64,000 nt of DNA from Massariosphaeria phaeospora (lineage: Eukaryota; Ascomycota; Dothideomycetes; Pleosporales). Positions 34,229 to 45,641 of this stretch are shown here, in pieces (positions within the stretch are counted from its first letter, which is position 1; the number at the start of each line of letters is the position of its first letter). The translations under genes were made by a program, and so were the position numbers. The stretch covers positions 1,550,001 to 1,614,000 of the forward strand of contig JAADJZ010000003.1 in assembly GCA_011032825.1 (NCBI GenBank), in the 5' to 3' direction. The notes below the pieces were generated by a model, which worked only from the letters and a program-made list of their open reading frames with translations, was not told the origin of the DNA and did not search any database.

Positions 34229-36713
34229 ACTTAGAACACGAATAATCTATAAGCGTGCAAGTAGTTGTAGCAATTAAAGTAGTCCGTAAAGCTTATGTTT
34301 TTTAAGTTTGTTTTTTAAACAATTTAAATAGTTGCTTATTACTTTTTAAACTATGTTTTGTACGTAGAGCATTAAGTACTTATTTAAAATTTATTAAACT
34401 ATTTTGTTAATTCTTAAGTGTTTATATGCTTGTAAAGCATGTAATTTTTAAATAAACTATATAGCTTAAGTATTGTTTGTAACTATTTATTTTTGCTAGT
34501 TATTTTTGCTTTATTTTTAGTGCATTCTTTTTTTAATGCTAGTAACTTTAGCTATTTTAGCTAATTGTAGTTAGTTGTATTTAAGAGTTTTGTTTAAGTT
34601 TTATTGTAATACTAAGTTGTGCGTAACTAGTTTGTTAGTTTTTATAAAGTTTAATTTTTAACTAAGCGCGTTTGCGGCTCTATTGTTAGTTGCTTTGCAA
34701 TAGTAAATCTTAATGTCGTAATCTACTATAAATTTAGCTTATTTAACTTGTTGTTTATTTAATTTCTTAGTTGTAGTAAAGCTAGTAAAGTTTTAGTAGT
34801 TTAAGTATACTTGTACCTAGTGCCTTGCTTTTTTTAGCTATGCTTTTTATTTTTTAAAAGCGTTTATTATTGCTAATAGCTTTTTGTTGTAAACGTTGTA
34901 GTTAAGTTTTACTTTTAAAAACTTTCTAAAATAGTAAAACACTAGTTTTTATTTTCTATTGTTGCATTATTGTAAAAGTATTGCTTTTAATGCGTAGTGT
35001 AAAGCATTAGTTTTTACTTAAGTTTTTTTTTTAAGTTGTGCATTTGTAGTATTAGTGCTGTAGTAAACTTTTTTTTAAGTTTTTAAAACGCTTGTTTCTA
35101 TGTTTTTGTTTATTTAAACTTTTTATTTTTTTTAGTAACTTTTAAAAGCAGTGTTGTAGTTTTAGAGTAATTTTTAATAAACTTTTAATAAAAGTTAGCA
35201 AATTCTAGAAAAAACTACACGTTTTTTACTATTTTAGAAGTTAGCTATTTTTGTACAGTTTAAATTTTCTTTAAGTCTATTAACACACTTTTTCTTAAAA
35301 TAATAAATCTAAGATAGCTAGTTTTTGTAACGTGAAATTTACACTTTTTTAAGTAAAGTAATAGCTAGTACTGCTTTATTTTTTGTAGCACTTTTTTAGA
35401 GTATATTAATACGTTGTTTAAGTACGCTGTAACAAAAATGTTTAAGTATTTATATAGTACTTTGTTAATTGAGCTTAAAACGTAGCTAAAGCATTAGTTA
35501 ATTTAAATAGCATAACCTAGTACTTATAGAGTTTATATTAAGTTTTAAAAGCTATTAACTATTCGTGCTTTTTTGCAATTTTAATGCGATAGTATTTGTT
35601 TTATACGTTAACTTTTATAATTTATTTTACTTTTTAAAGTTAATTTATAAGCTTTTAAATAAGTAGTAGTAAGTATTTGTATTTTTGTGTAACGTTGTTA
35701 AGCTGTTAATAGTTTACGCATAGTTTTAATTTTTTGTTTTTCTTTAGTACAAACAATATTAGCGAAGTTATTAAGCTTTTGCTTAGTTGTATATATTCTT
35801 GCTAAATATTTTTTTAAATGTATTTTTTTAATTTTTTCTGCTAGTTGTAAGTTAGAGAATATATTAGTTTTAGTTACAGTTTTGTTCTTTTCTTAAGAAT
35901 AATTTTGTAATTTTATTTTTAGTAGTTTGCTAAGTTGTGCTTTTTGTTTTTTTAAAAAAAGCTTTTAAACTTTATTTAGTATTTAGTAAAAAAGTTTTTA
36001 AACTTTTTTTTTTGTTTTTTTAAAAAGTTAAGTTGCAGTTTGCTTGTTTTTAAAAGCGCAACTTGTTGTATCTATATAACGCTTATTTGCTAAAAGTTTT
36101 TTTTACAAATTCTCGCAATGTTATAAAGTAAAATTAAACTAATTTTTTTATTCTTAAGTAAGCTTTAAATTGTTAAACTATTTTATAGTACTATAGCAAC
36201 TTTCTTTTTAAGCCTTTAGCTACGTATTGTTTTGTTTTTTTAATTAATATTAAAGTTGTGTTTTTGTAGCTAGTTGTACTTAATATACATGTTAGAACTT
36301 TTAAAGTTTATAATATTAATACGCTGTTAGTACCTAATACTCGCAACTTTCAACTTAACTTTTTAAGTTTTTAAGTTAATTAAACTGTTTTTATATTCTA
36401 GTAGTTGTCTGTTAGCTAACACTATTTGTATTAGTTAATTTTTAACTTAGTAAAGTATTTAGTTTTTTTTTACTTATTATAAAAAAACTAATGTTTAAGC
36501 AGCTTTACTATTAAGTAGTGTAGTAAGCTTTTAGCTTGCAACTTTTGCTTTTACTTTTATGTAATTTTGTTTTAGTTGCGTTTTTTATACGCTTTGTATA
36601 GTTGTGCTAAAAGCACTTATACTATTCTAACTATAAGTTTAGTAGCCTACTAGTTTTTTGCTAAAAAAGCTTTTAAAGCTTATTTTTTTAGAATGTTTTA
36701 TTGCTCGTAGTAG

Positions 36714-37185
36714 TGTAAAGGCTAAGCGAACTTAGAAAAGTTGTTTATCAAGCTTAGGTTAGTTCTTAAGAAATAAGTAAGTTTAATAGACTAAAAAAAG
36801 TTGTATAGCGTTTAATACTAAGGCAGTAGCAAGCTTCGTTTTGCAAAGAGTATAAAAGTCAAAGTAAAAGTCAACTTAAGTAATTGAAATTGAAAACGAT
36901 AAGCTATAAAAGTTTATTGTTTTAACTATATACGTAAGTGTGCTTTGTGTAATTTCCTTGCTTTTGCAAAGCCAACAGATTAATAAAAGCACTTTAATCT
37001 TTTACTTTCGAAGTGCTACAAAGAGCGTAGAATTAAAAAAAGTATATAAAAAAGCTATGTTGTTGAAAAAAGTCTTTAGCTTACGTGCTAAGCTTACTTA
37101 AAGTATAGCCGTGCTTTGTTACTTTAAGCGCTAAAGTAAAAGCATTTTTTTCTTTTAGCAGCTTGGCAAATTATTAATTGTAATA
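36714..37185 (-). repeat. 3' LTR of the Gypsy element
   Basis: 472 bp, aligned end to end with 42809-43280. It starts TGTAAAGGCTAAGCG on the plus strand. The inner flank is the polypurine tract. Confidence 0.9.
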
Positions 37186-40100
37186 CTATTTCTTTCTTTT
37201 TATGCTTTGTTTTTAAAGCTTTTTTTTGCTATGCTAAAAGCTTTTTTTTCTAACAGTACTACACAACGTTTTAACTTTGCAATATTTATTAACTTGTTTA
37301 AGAACATTATGCTTATTGCTTGCTAAAGCTGTTGTTTTGCAAGCTTAGTTTGCAAAGTGCATATTCGTTTAGAACAGTGTAATAAGTGTAATCGTCGAAA
37401 TTTTAAAAACTATAATATTTAGATTTTAGAAAATAAATAAGTGCTTATTTGTTAAGAGCGCGAGCGTTTTTAGGCTTAGCTAGAAGTAGTAAAGAAAAAA
37501 GCAGCGAAAGTTAAGCAGGCGCTGCGCGAAAATGCAAAGCGTGCAGCAAAAGCTATTGCAGTTAAGAAAGCAAGCATCTTGTTGCTAGAATAGCAAAAAG
37601 CAACTGCAAGTTTTTCTAATAGTTTAGCAATGTTTTCTTTTACCTAAAGTGCGTTAGATAGTTTTAGTAACAAAGTGTAAAAAAGCAACGTTTTGTTGTA
37701 CTTAACTAGTTCTAACGATACTATGCTAGAATCTAATAGTAGTTTGTAAAGTTTGTATCTAGTTTCTATGTATTTTCGCTGTCTAGGTAGCTTAACTATT
37801 TAACTAGGTATTTTTCCTAGTTATTCAGAACTTAGTGTGCGATAATCTTTTTGACTTTAAATTCGTTTTTTTTTTTGGTTTTATAGCGAAAGGTTCGCTA
37901 GAGTAGCGTTTGTAAGTTAGCTAGTTTTAACAAGAATATATAGAATACTAAGTAGATCTTTGCATCTTTAAGTAGGTTTAGTTTGTAATTAACTAGGCTT
38001 TGTTGTTTTAATATTAAAAATAGTTTGACTTTAACGTTGTCTAGACCTTTGCTTAGTTATTTTGTGCGCAAATTCTTTGTAAGAAAATAAACTCTATCTT
38101 TTCTCTTTAGCTAAAGTGCTATTTTTTGTTTTTAGTTAACATATAAAATGCTTTAGCGTTGCGCTATTTTAAGTTTACTTCGTAGTAACTTATGTATTTC
38201 TTTAAGTTCTTTTACTATTCTTGTAGCAGTTTTAGCTTTCGCGCCTAAAAATGTTCTTTTAAAAAAATGTAAGTGTTTTTTGTAATTCGCGTAGTAAAGT
38301 GTTTGTTTTGTAAACTTAAATAGCTTGTTGTTATACGCTAACTATGCTATTAGTAAAAGCTTTACTTAATTAGTTTGTTGTTTATTGCTGTATATTCTTA
38401 GATATGTTTTTATAGTTTAATTTGTTCTTTTTGTTTGCTCGTTTGTTTGTAAATAATACGCTGTTAATAGCTTGCGTTTTGTTTCAATTGCAGCTAACAA
38501 AGTTGTTCAATAGTTTAATATAAAAAGCTTGTTTTTGTTACTAATAATTAATTTGAGTATTTTGTAGTATCGAATAAGTTAGTTTAAAAGAATAAATTCT
38601 AGTTGTTGCGCAGTATACGTGTTTTTAAAAGGTACTATTTCTGCGTACTTAGTAAATCGGTTAACTATAACTATAATAGCGTTGTAGGCTATTTCTATAG
38701 CAAAGTTCTTTAACAAAAGCAATTTTGTTACGAAATTTATAGAGATATTAGTTTAAGGTTTATCTAGTAGCTTTAAAGCCTGCATTTTTTTGTATTGTAC
38801 GTAGGTACTATATTTGTTCTTTTAATAGTTTGCATATTTTTTGATAATTGCAGTAACTTTGTTTTTTATTCTGCTAAACTCGTAGTTTTGTTTGATAAGT
38901 TCTATTGTTCTTGTAATTTTAAAATAACTGTGAACTAGGTTATTGTAATGTTGTTGTATAATTGCTTCTTGCAATTTTTTTAAAACTGTAATTGTAGTTT
39001 TTAGAAGCATATTTAGCGTTCTAGCTAGTTCTAGTAATTTGTTTTAGTTAACTTTAAGTATTGCGGTGTCGATAATTTTCTTTGTTTTAGCAATATTATG
39101 TTTTTAGCTAAGAGCGTTAGCTTTGCTGTTATTTTTTTCTAGTGTGTACACGATTTTGAACTTATACTAGCTTAACATTTCTAACTATCTAACTTATTTT
39201 TAGTTAAGTACTTTAGTAGTTGTAAAATTAACTAAGTTCTTGTAATTTGTAAATATTGTGAGTTTTAAGTAGCTTTCTGCGTATACTCTTTAATGCTGTA
39301 AGCATGCAACAATAGCTAGCAGCTTTTTGTCGTGCACGTTGTATTGTTTTTTAAATTCTAAAAACTTGCGTAAATAGTAAGCAATAGAGTGCTATTTGCC
39401 TTTGTGCAATTAACTAGCACATTCTTCTAGCGCAAAATCTAATGCGTTAGTTTTAAAGCGTAAAAGTTGTTTTGCTTAAAATATCTAGAAGCATAGTAAA
39501 CTAATGCTTGCGTTTTTAAGCTGTTAGAAAGCTTTTTTTGCTTTTTTGCTTTATGCGAAGGCTGTATTCTTTTGCGTAAGCTTTGTTAAAAGTATAGCAA
39601 TTTTCAAGTAATCTTTAATAAACTAGCAATTAAAGTTTAGAAAACTTAAGAAAAATTGTATTTCCTTAACGTTCTTAGGTTGTAGCTATTTTTTAACTAC
39701 TTTAATTTTGTCTTTGCTTATGCGTACTCTGTTCGCTTCTACTACGTATTTAAAAAATGCAACTTTGCGCTTGTAAAATTCGCACTTTTTTAGTTTAAGT
39801 TAAAAGTTAAACTTGTTAAAGCACTTTAGCACTGTTTTAACATGTTTAACATAGTTTTTTTAGTTTTTAAAATAAATAAGAATGTTGTTTAAATAGGCAA
39901 CAACAAAGATATTCAAGTGCATTTTTAACACGTTGTTAATAAGTTTTTAAAAAGTTGCTAGAGCATTTGTAAGCTTAAATAGCATAATAGTGTATTTGTA
40001 ATATTTGTATCTCGTTCAAAACGCTATTTTCTATTTTTTACTTTTTTTGATTTTAATAAGGTAGTAACTATTTTGTAAGTTAAGCGCTGTAAAGACTTTT

Positions 40101-42808
40101 GCGTAAAATAATCAATTCCGTAGTTCCGTAATATTTAGTAGAAAGTATCGATTTTTAACTGTAATGTTGTTGAGTTTTTAATAGTTAACGCATAGTCGTA
40201 GTACGCCGCTTTTCTTTAGTACAAAAATAATTAAGTATTTTGCAAGTAACTGTAATAGTTGTATGTAACTTTTTTTTAAGTTATTTCTAATGTAATTGCG
40301 AAGTGTGCTTAACTTTTTTTTTAATAGTCTATAAATTAAGCTAAAAGTTAGTTACTTTCTTTCTTGTAAAACGATTTTGTAGTTTTAAGTTTGTGTTTTA
40401 GTAATGCTTCTGCATCTACTACTTTTTAAAAGAAATATTTAAACTTTTTGTACTCGTAGAGTATTTCTAAAAGTGCGCTAATTTTTTTTTTTACTTTAAC
40501 TTGTTAATCTAAAAGCTTCGAGTTAGTATTTGTTAAGTTAGACTTTTGTTTTTTAAAGCCGTTTTTTGTTAATGCAATTACATTAATTGTTTTTTTATTT
40601 GCTATTAAACTTTGCTAATAAGTAGGCATAGTGTTAGAAGCGCTATTTTTGCAACACTCTAGTAAAAGCGTGTTTTTTCTTTAGTTAATCTAAAGATTGT
40701 GCTTTTTTAACTAAAAAAGTCTTAAAATAATGTTGTAGATAGCTAGTTTAAAAACGTTAAAAGCTAACTTTTTTTAGTGTTGTTTAATGTGCAATAGTAC
40801 ATTACGTATCTTGTATGTAACTATTAGTTGCGCTTGTATAAACTATCTATTAGCACTAGCAAGTAAATAGAGCTATTGTTTCTTTAGTAGATGTAAACTA
40901 GCTACAAGCACTACTTAAGCGAAAACAAAGTTATTTTAAGCTTTTGTGTTAATTAAGGCTTTTATCGAGTAATCGTTAAGCTTTACTAAAAGCTTAATCT
41001 ATTTCGCTAAGTTAATTACGTTAATTTGTTTAACTTCGAGGTTAAGCGTTGCTAGCCTAAAAAAGAATTCGTATCAAATTCGTTAGCTTTTTTGAAAGTT
41101 TAATGCTGTGCGCAGTTAGAGTGTAAGCAGGTTTGCTATTAAGCCTAAATACAGTTGTCGTTTACAAGCATTTGCATTGCAAGCAGTTTTGCTAAGTTGT
41201 TTTTTTTAAAAAAGTGCAGTATGTTGCGTTTGTTTTATAAGTAGTATTTGCAAGTATTGTTCTTGCAGTTAAACTACTTTTAAAGGCAAAATTAGCTTTT
41301 TCTTTTAGAGAACTATTCTGTGCTTTGCTTGTTAGAGTAATAAGTAAAATAGTAGTCGTAAAAGCATACTATTTATAACATTTTCGCGTGTTCTAGATTC
41401 TAGTAGTTTAAGTAGTACTATAGTTTGTAGAAGTTCGCGTCGTCGCGTTTCTTTCTAAAGCATTGTTAAGATTCTTTTGCTACTTTATCGTGCTAGTGTT
41501 TCTTAGTAGCCAATTTGTTTAAATTTAAAAGTAAAATGTTTTCTTTAAAGCGTTTTGTTTTTTTAAGCTTTTAATAGATTTCTTGTTTGTTTTTTTCTAT
41601 AAGCTATTAGTTAAGCTTGTTAAGATATTTTTATACTACTTCGTTGTAATCGAGTACATCGTTTTAGAGTAGAGTATTAGATTAATAAATTCTTTGTACT
41701 CGTTTTTTTCTAATAATCTAATTTCTATGTTCTGTAGTATTTAGTAGATTTAGTTGCTTATCTAGTAACTTATATTTTTTGTTTATTAAAAAGTTAGTAT
41801 CGTTACAAAGCAATTTTCTTTTAGCTGAACCTATTTCTTTAGGCAACTGTTTTCTCTAATTCTTAACATCTATAAAAGTAATTACTTTTTATTTTTTATT
41901 AATACTAGTTGTAGTATTAGATAGTACGTTTAACTATTAAACAACTTTGTTTTTTTAGTAACAGTTGCTAGAAATGTAGCTTAGCTTGCTACAATTATAG
42001 CAAGTCCTTGTTTCTTTGCTATACTTTAATTATTTATTAATTAGTTTGCTTTTGTTGAAGTTGTTAAAGTGTATAAGTTTGTATTTTTAAGCTAAGTTGT
42101 ATACGCTTGCTAAGCGCAAGTGTTAAGTTTGTACTTAACACTAGCTAGTTTTAAGTATATAACTTCTATTGCTTTTTAGTGCGTAGAACCTTGCTTTGGC
42201 TTACGTTTTAATTGCGAGTTTGTACAACTTATTGTTAAAGCAAATTAATTTTTTAATTAAGTTGTTTAAAGTGTCTGTAGCTGCTCTAGAGCGTATTAGT
42301 TTTGCTTTAACATTATTTTTTAGCTTTTGCTTGTACATGCGCATAAGTGCTTTGTTGTTCTAGTTAGTTTAGATAAAGTACTGTTAAAATAAGTTAGCGT
42401 AGTTTTTAGCTAACTTAGTCTAGCGCATTTGTTAAATAGTTTTTTCTGCGATAGTAAGTTTGTTAGCGATTGCGTAGAATTGTTGCAGTTTTTTTTTAAA
42501 CATAGTGCAATTTTTGAACATACGTGTAATTATGTTTTTGTTGTTGTTACTATCTAGATACTTTTTTAAGTAAAGTTAAATTTACTTAAAAGCTATTTTT
42601 TTTATGTAAAAAGCTATTAGAAATGCTTTGTTAATATTGTTAACGTAGTTATTTTCAAACTTAAAGAAAAAGTTAAACTAGAGTAACTAGTTCTTTAGCT
42701 TTAAGCGATTTCTATAGTAAAAGTTAAGCTTTGCTACTTTCGTACCGCTAGTGCGAGTATAAAGAAAAGTAGTTATTAAAGTATTATTTATCTTAAAAGT
42801 TTTTAATA

Positions 42809-43280
42809 TGTAAAGGCTAAGCGAACTTAAAAAAGTTGTTTATTAAGCTTTAGTTAGTTCTTGAGAAATAAGTAAGTTTAATAGACTAAAAAGAGTTATA
42901 TAGCGTTTAATACTAAAGTAGTAGCAAGCTTTGTTCTGCAAAGAGTATAAAAGTCAAAGTAAAAGTTAACTTAGGTAATTGAGATTGAAAACGATAAGCT
43001 ATAAAAGTTTATTGTTTTGACTATATACGTAAGTGTGCTTTGTGTAATCTCCTTGCTTTCGCAAAGCTAATAAATTAATAAAAGCACTTTAATCTTTTGC
43101 TTTTAAAGTGCTATAGAGAGCGTAAAATTAGAGAAAGCATATAAAAAAGCTATGTTGTTAAGAAAAGTTCTTAGCTTACGTGCTAAGCTTACCTAAAGTA
43201 TAACCGTGCTCTGTTATTTTAAGTACTAAAGTAAAAGCATTTTTTTCTTTTAGCGGCTTAGCGGATTATTGATTGTAACA
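42809..43280 (-). repeat. 5' LTR of the Gypsy element
   Basis: 472 bp. Read on the minus strand it starts TGTTACAATC and ends CCTTTACA. It is followed on the plus-strand side by the AGTAG target duplication. Confidence 0.9.
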
Positions 43281-45641
43281 AGTAGTTGCATTTGTTAGCA
43301 AAGCATTCTTAAAGCTTTAAAAACTTGTCGTAGTTTTAGTTTTTAAAATTTTATTTTGTTGCATTTTTTTATAGCTTATAAATAGTGCATTCTGTAGTGC
43401 AAAAAAGCTAACGTACTTTTTTACACGTTTTATAGTTTTTTGCGCATAATTCGTTGTTGCATTTTAAGTAGTTTTCGTTTTCTAAACTTATAAGCTACTA
43501 TTCTGTAATATGCTTGCATAACTAGTGTATTTAATATTTTTTATTATAATACTATACTTATCTGCGACTACTGCTATAGTTTTTAAACTAGTTGTTGTAG
43601 TTGTATACGTAACATTTTGCTACTATACACTTGCTATCTTTAAGTAAAACGTATAATAGTAATTTTAGCTACTACTAAGCAAGAATTCTATTGTTTGCGT
43701 AGTATACATAGTTTTTTTTGTTGTACTAGTGCTAATGTAAGTTTTTGTAATTATCTTAATTAGCGAACTATATTTTTTTTTTGTTAGTTTTTGTTGTGCT
43801 ATTGCTGCGTTTGCAACTTTTTATTTTTGTAGTTTTTTAATTTAAAGCGTATAAAACTTGTTTTTGCAATACTAAGCAATGTAAGTTTTTTAGTTGCACA
43901 TCTAGCATTCGTAGTTTTATAGCTATTTGTTAATTTTTTAAACTTATAAAGTTAATAGTTTTTTGTTGTTTTTATTTGTTAGCTTTGTAACGTTTTTAAA
44001 ACTTTCTATTTAAATTTAATTATTTTTTAATTTTTTAGGTTTTTTTAGGTATAGTGTAGCTACTTGCTATAGTTAAACTATAGCAATAGTAGCAGCTTGT
44101 GCGCTTGCTACTTTTTATTGTATTTTTAAGTAGTTTCTGCAAAAGTGCTTGTTTTTGCTGTATTAAAAGCATACTTTGTTGTTGTAACGCCTTTAGCATT
44201 TTTTTTTAAACAACTTGTTTTTAAAGTTTTGCTTTGTCGAAGTAGCGTTTTTCTTGTTAAACTACTTTTGTAGTAGTTTGTTATTTTAAACTTGCTTAAC
44301 GCTGTTAATGTCTATTAAGTTGTAGTAATAAGTTTTTTTAATTGTAGCTACTAGGCGTATGTATAGTTTAATAGTAAACTTGCGTTTCTACTATTATTGC
44401 TATAGTTAGTTGTTAATTTGCACTACAATTTTAATTAACTTGTTAAGTTTTTTTAGTTTTTTGTTTTAACTAATTTTATTTTTTACGTGTTTTTTTAACT
44501 TTGCGTAGTAAAACTTGTACAAACTACGTTCTCCTACGTTATCTACTTTAGCTTAAATTTTTTTAAATTTAATTTTGTATTCGCTAGCTAAGCTTTTTTG
44601 TTTAAGTAGTTTAAGTTTGTTTATTGCTTGCTGCGTTTTGTTTACTTTGTTGTAAATTATATAAAGTTTTTGCTTAAACAACTTTTAGTTTTTAAAAATG
44701 CGCTTTGTGTTAGGTTTTATTTTTTTTACGTTTTTTACGTGCGTAACGTAATTTTAGTGTATAGCTAAAACTATTCTACTGCATTGTCTTTTATATGCAT
44801 TCTAGCTACTAAGATTTTATTTTAATTTGTGTAAAAGCTGTTGCTATAATAACAGCAGTAAAAGTTAACGTTTGTAAACAAAAGTTTTAAGTTTTTTTTT
44901 TTTTGCTATACTTTTTTAGAGAGAGAGCTTTTGCTAACTTTTTTTCTTGCTTACTTAAAAGCTTTGTAACTGCTGCTAATAGTTTTTAAATCTATTTTAC
45001 TTGCTATTGTATTTAATTAGCTTGCTTTGCTATAACAGCTGCTAGGTTCGTTGTAAATGTAGTAACGCTACTACTTGTTGTACGTAAGCTCGTAAAAGTT
45101 GCTATATTATTTTAGTTTTAAACCTAAAGTAGTTAAAGTGTTATTAAAAGTATTCTTTTACTAAAGGTACTAAGTATTAGACTTGAAAATGTTGCCTAAA
45201 GAATTGTTCTATATTCGAAAAGCTCAACGACAACCTAAAAAAACAATTTTAATTCTATTTTAAATAGAATAACAAAGTAACAATTTGTTGCCTATAGATT
45301 CAATCTATGTATAAAATGTACTTAAAAAAGTTAACTACAAAGAATTCAAATTGTAAAGAAAATTCTACTAATTTATATAGTTTTATAATTCTTTGCTAAA
45401 AGTATTTTGCTTAGTTTGCTTAGTGTGCTTAGTTGCTAAGCGCTTTAAGCTAGCTAAGCACTTGCTACTTAGTATACTTAGTTCGCTAAAGCTTTAATCG
45501 CACTAATTACTATTACGTAACTACTAACTTAATTTTGCTTTGCGCATTGCTTTACTTTCGTTTTGCAAACTTGCAAGCTCTAACAACTTCTTTACGTTGT
45601 TGCTTAGTTTACAATACTTAGTATTGTTTTTGTTTGTAACA

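Larger units (their letters stand above)
36714..43280 (-). mobile_element. Ty3/Gypsy LTR retrotransposon, 6,567 bp, with 5-bp target duplication
   Basis: LTRs of equal length (472 bp) lie at 36714-37185 and 42809-43280, read TG...CA, and are flanked by AGTAG (36709-36713 and 43281-43285). In minus orientation a purine-rich tract (AAAAAGAAAGAAATAG) abuts the 3' LTR at 37186, as expected of a polypurine primer. Reverse transcriptase can be read on the minus strand at about 40010-40225 (KKSGVLRLCVNY, NNITVKNRYFLL). The integrase zinc-binding region lies at 38822-39010 (HYNNLVHSYFKITRTIELIK). RT before integrase defines Ty3/Gypsy. The last base pairs of one LTR read TA instead of CA, a RIP change. 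All frames are broken. Confidence 0.92.
34228..45641 (-). mobile_element. Chromovirus-type Ty3/Gypsy retroelement, copy 2 (3'-truncated, interrupted)
   Basis: The inverse complement follows copy 1 closely: 34228-36713 matches copy 1 from about 30110 to 32600, and 43281-45641 matches about 25472-30110. The 5' end is TGTTACAAAC read on the minus strand from 45641. The part corresponding to the integrase end and chromodomain is missing at 34228. A 6.6-kb Gypsy element (36714-43280) interrupts it. Together with copy 1 it forms a large imperfect inverted repeat. Confidence 0.82.
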
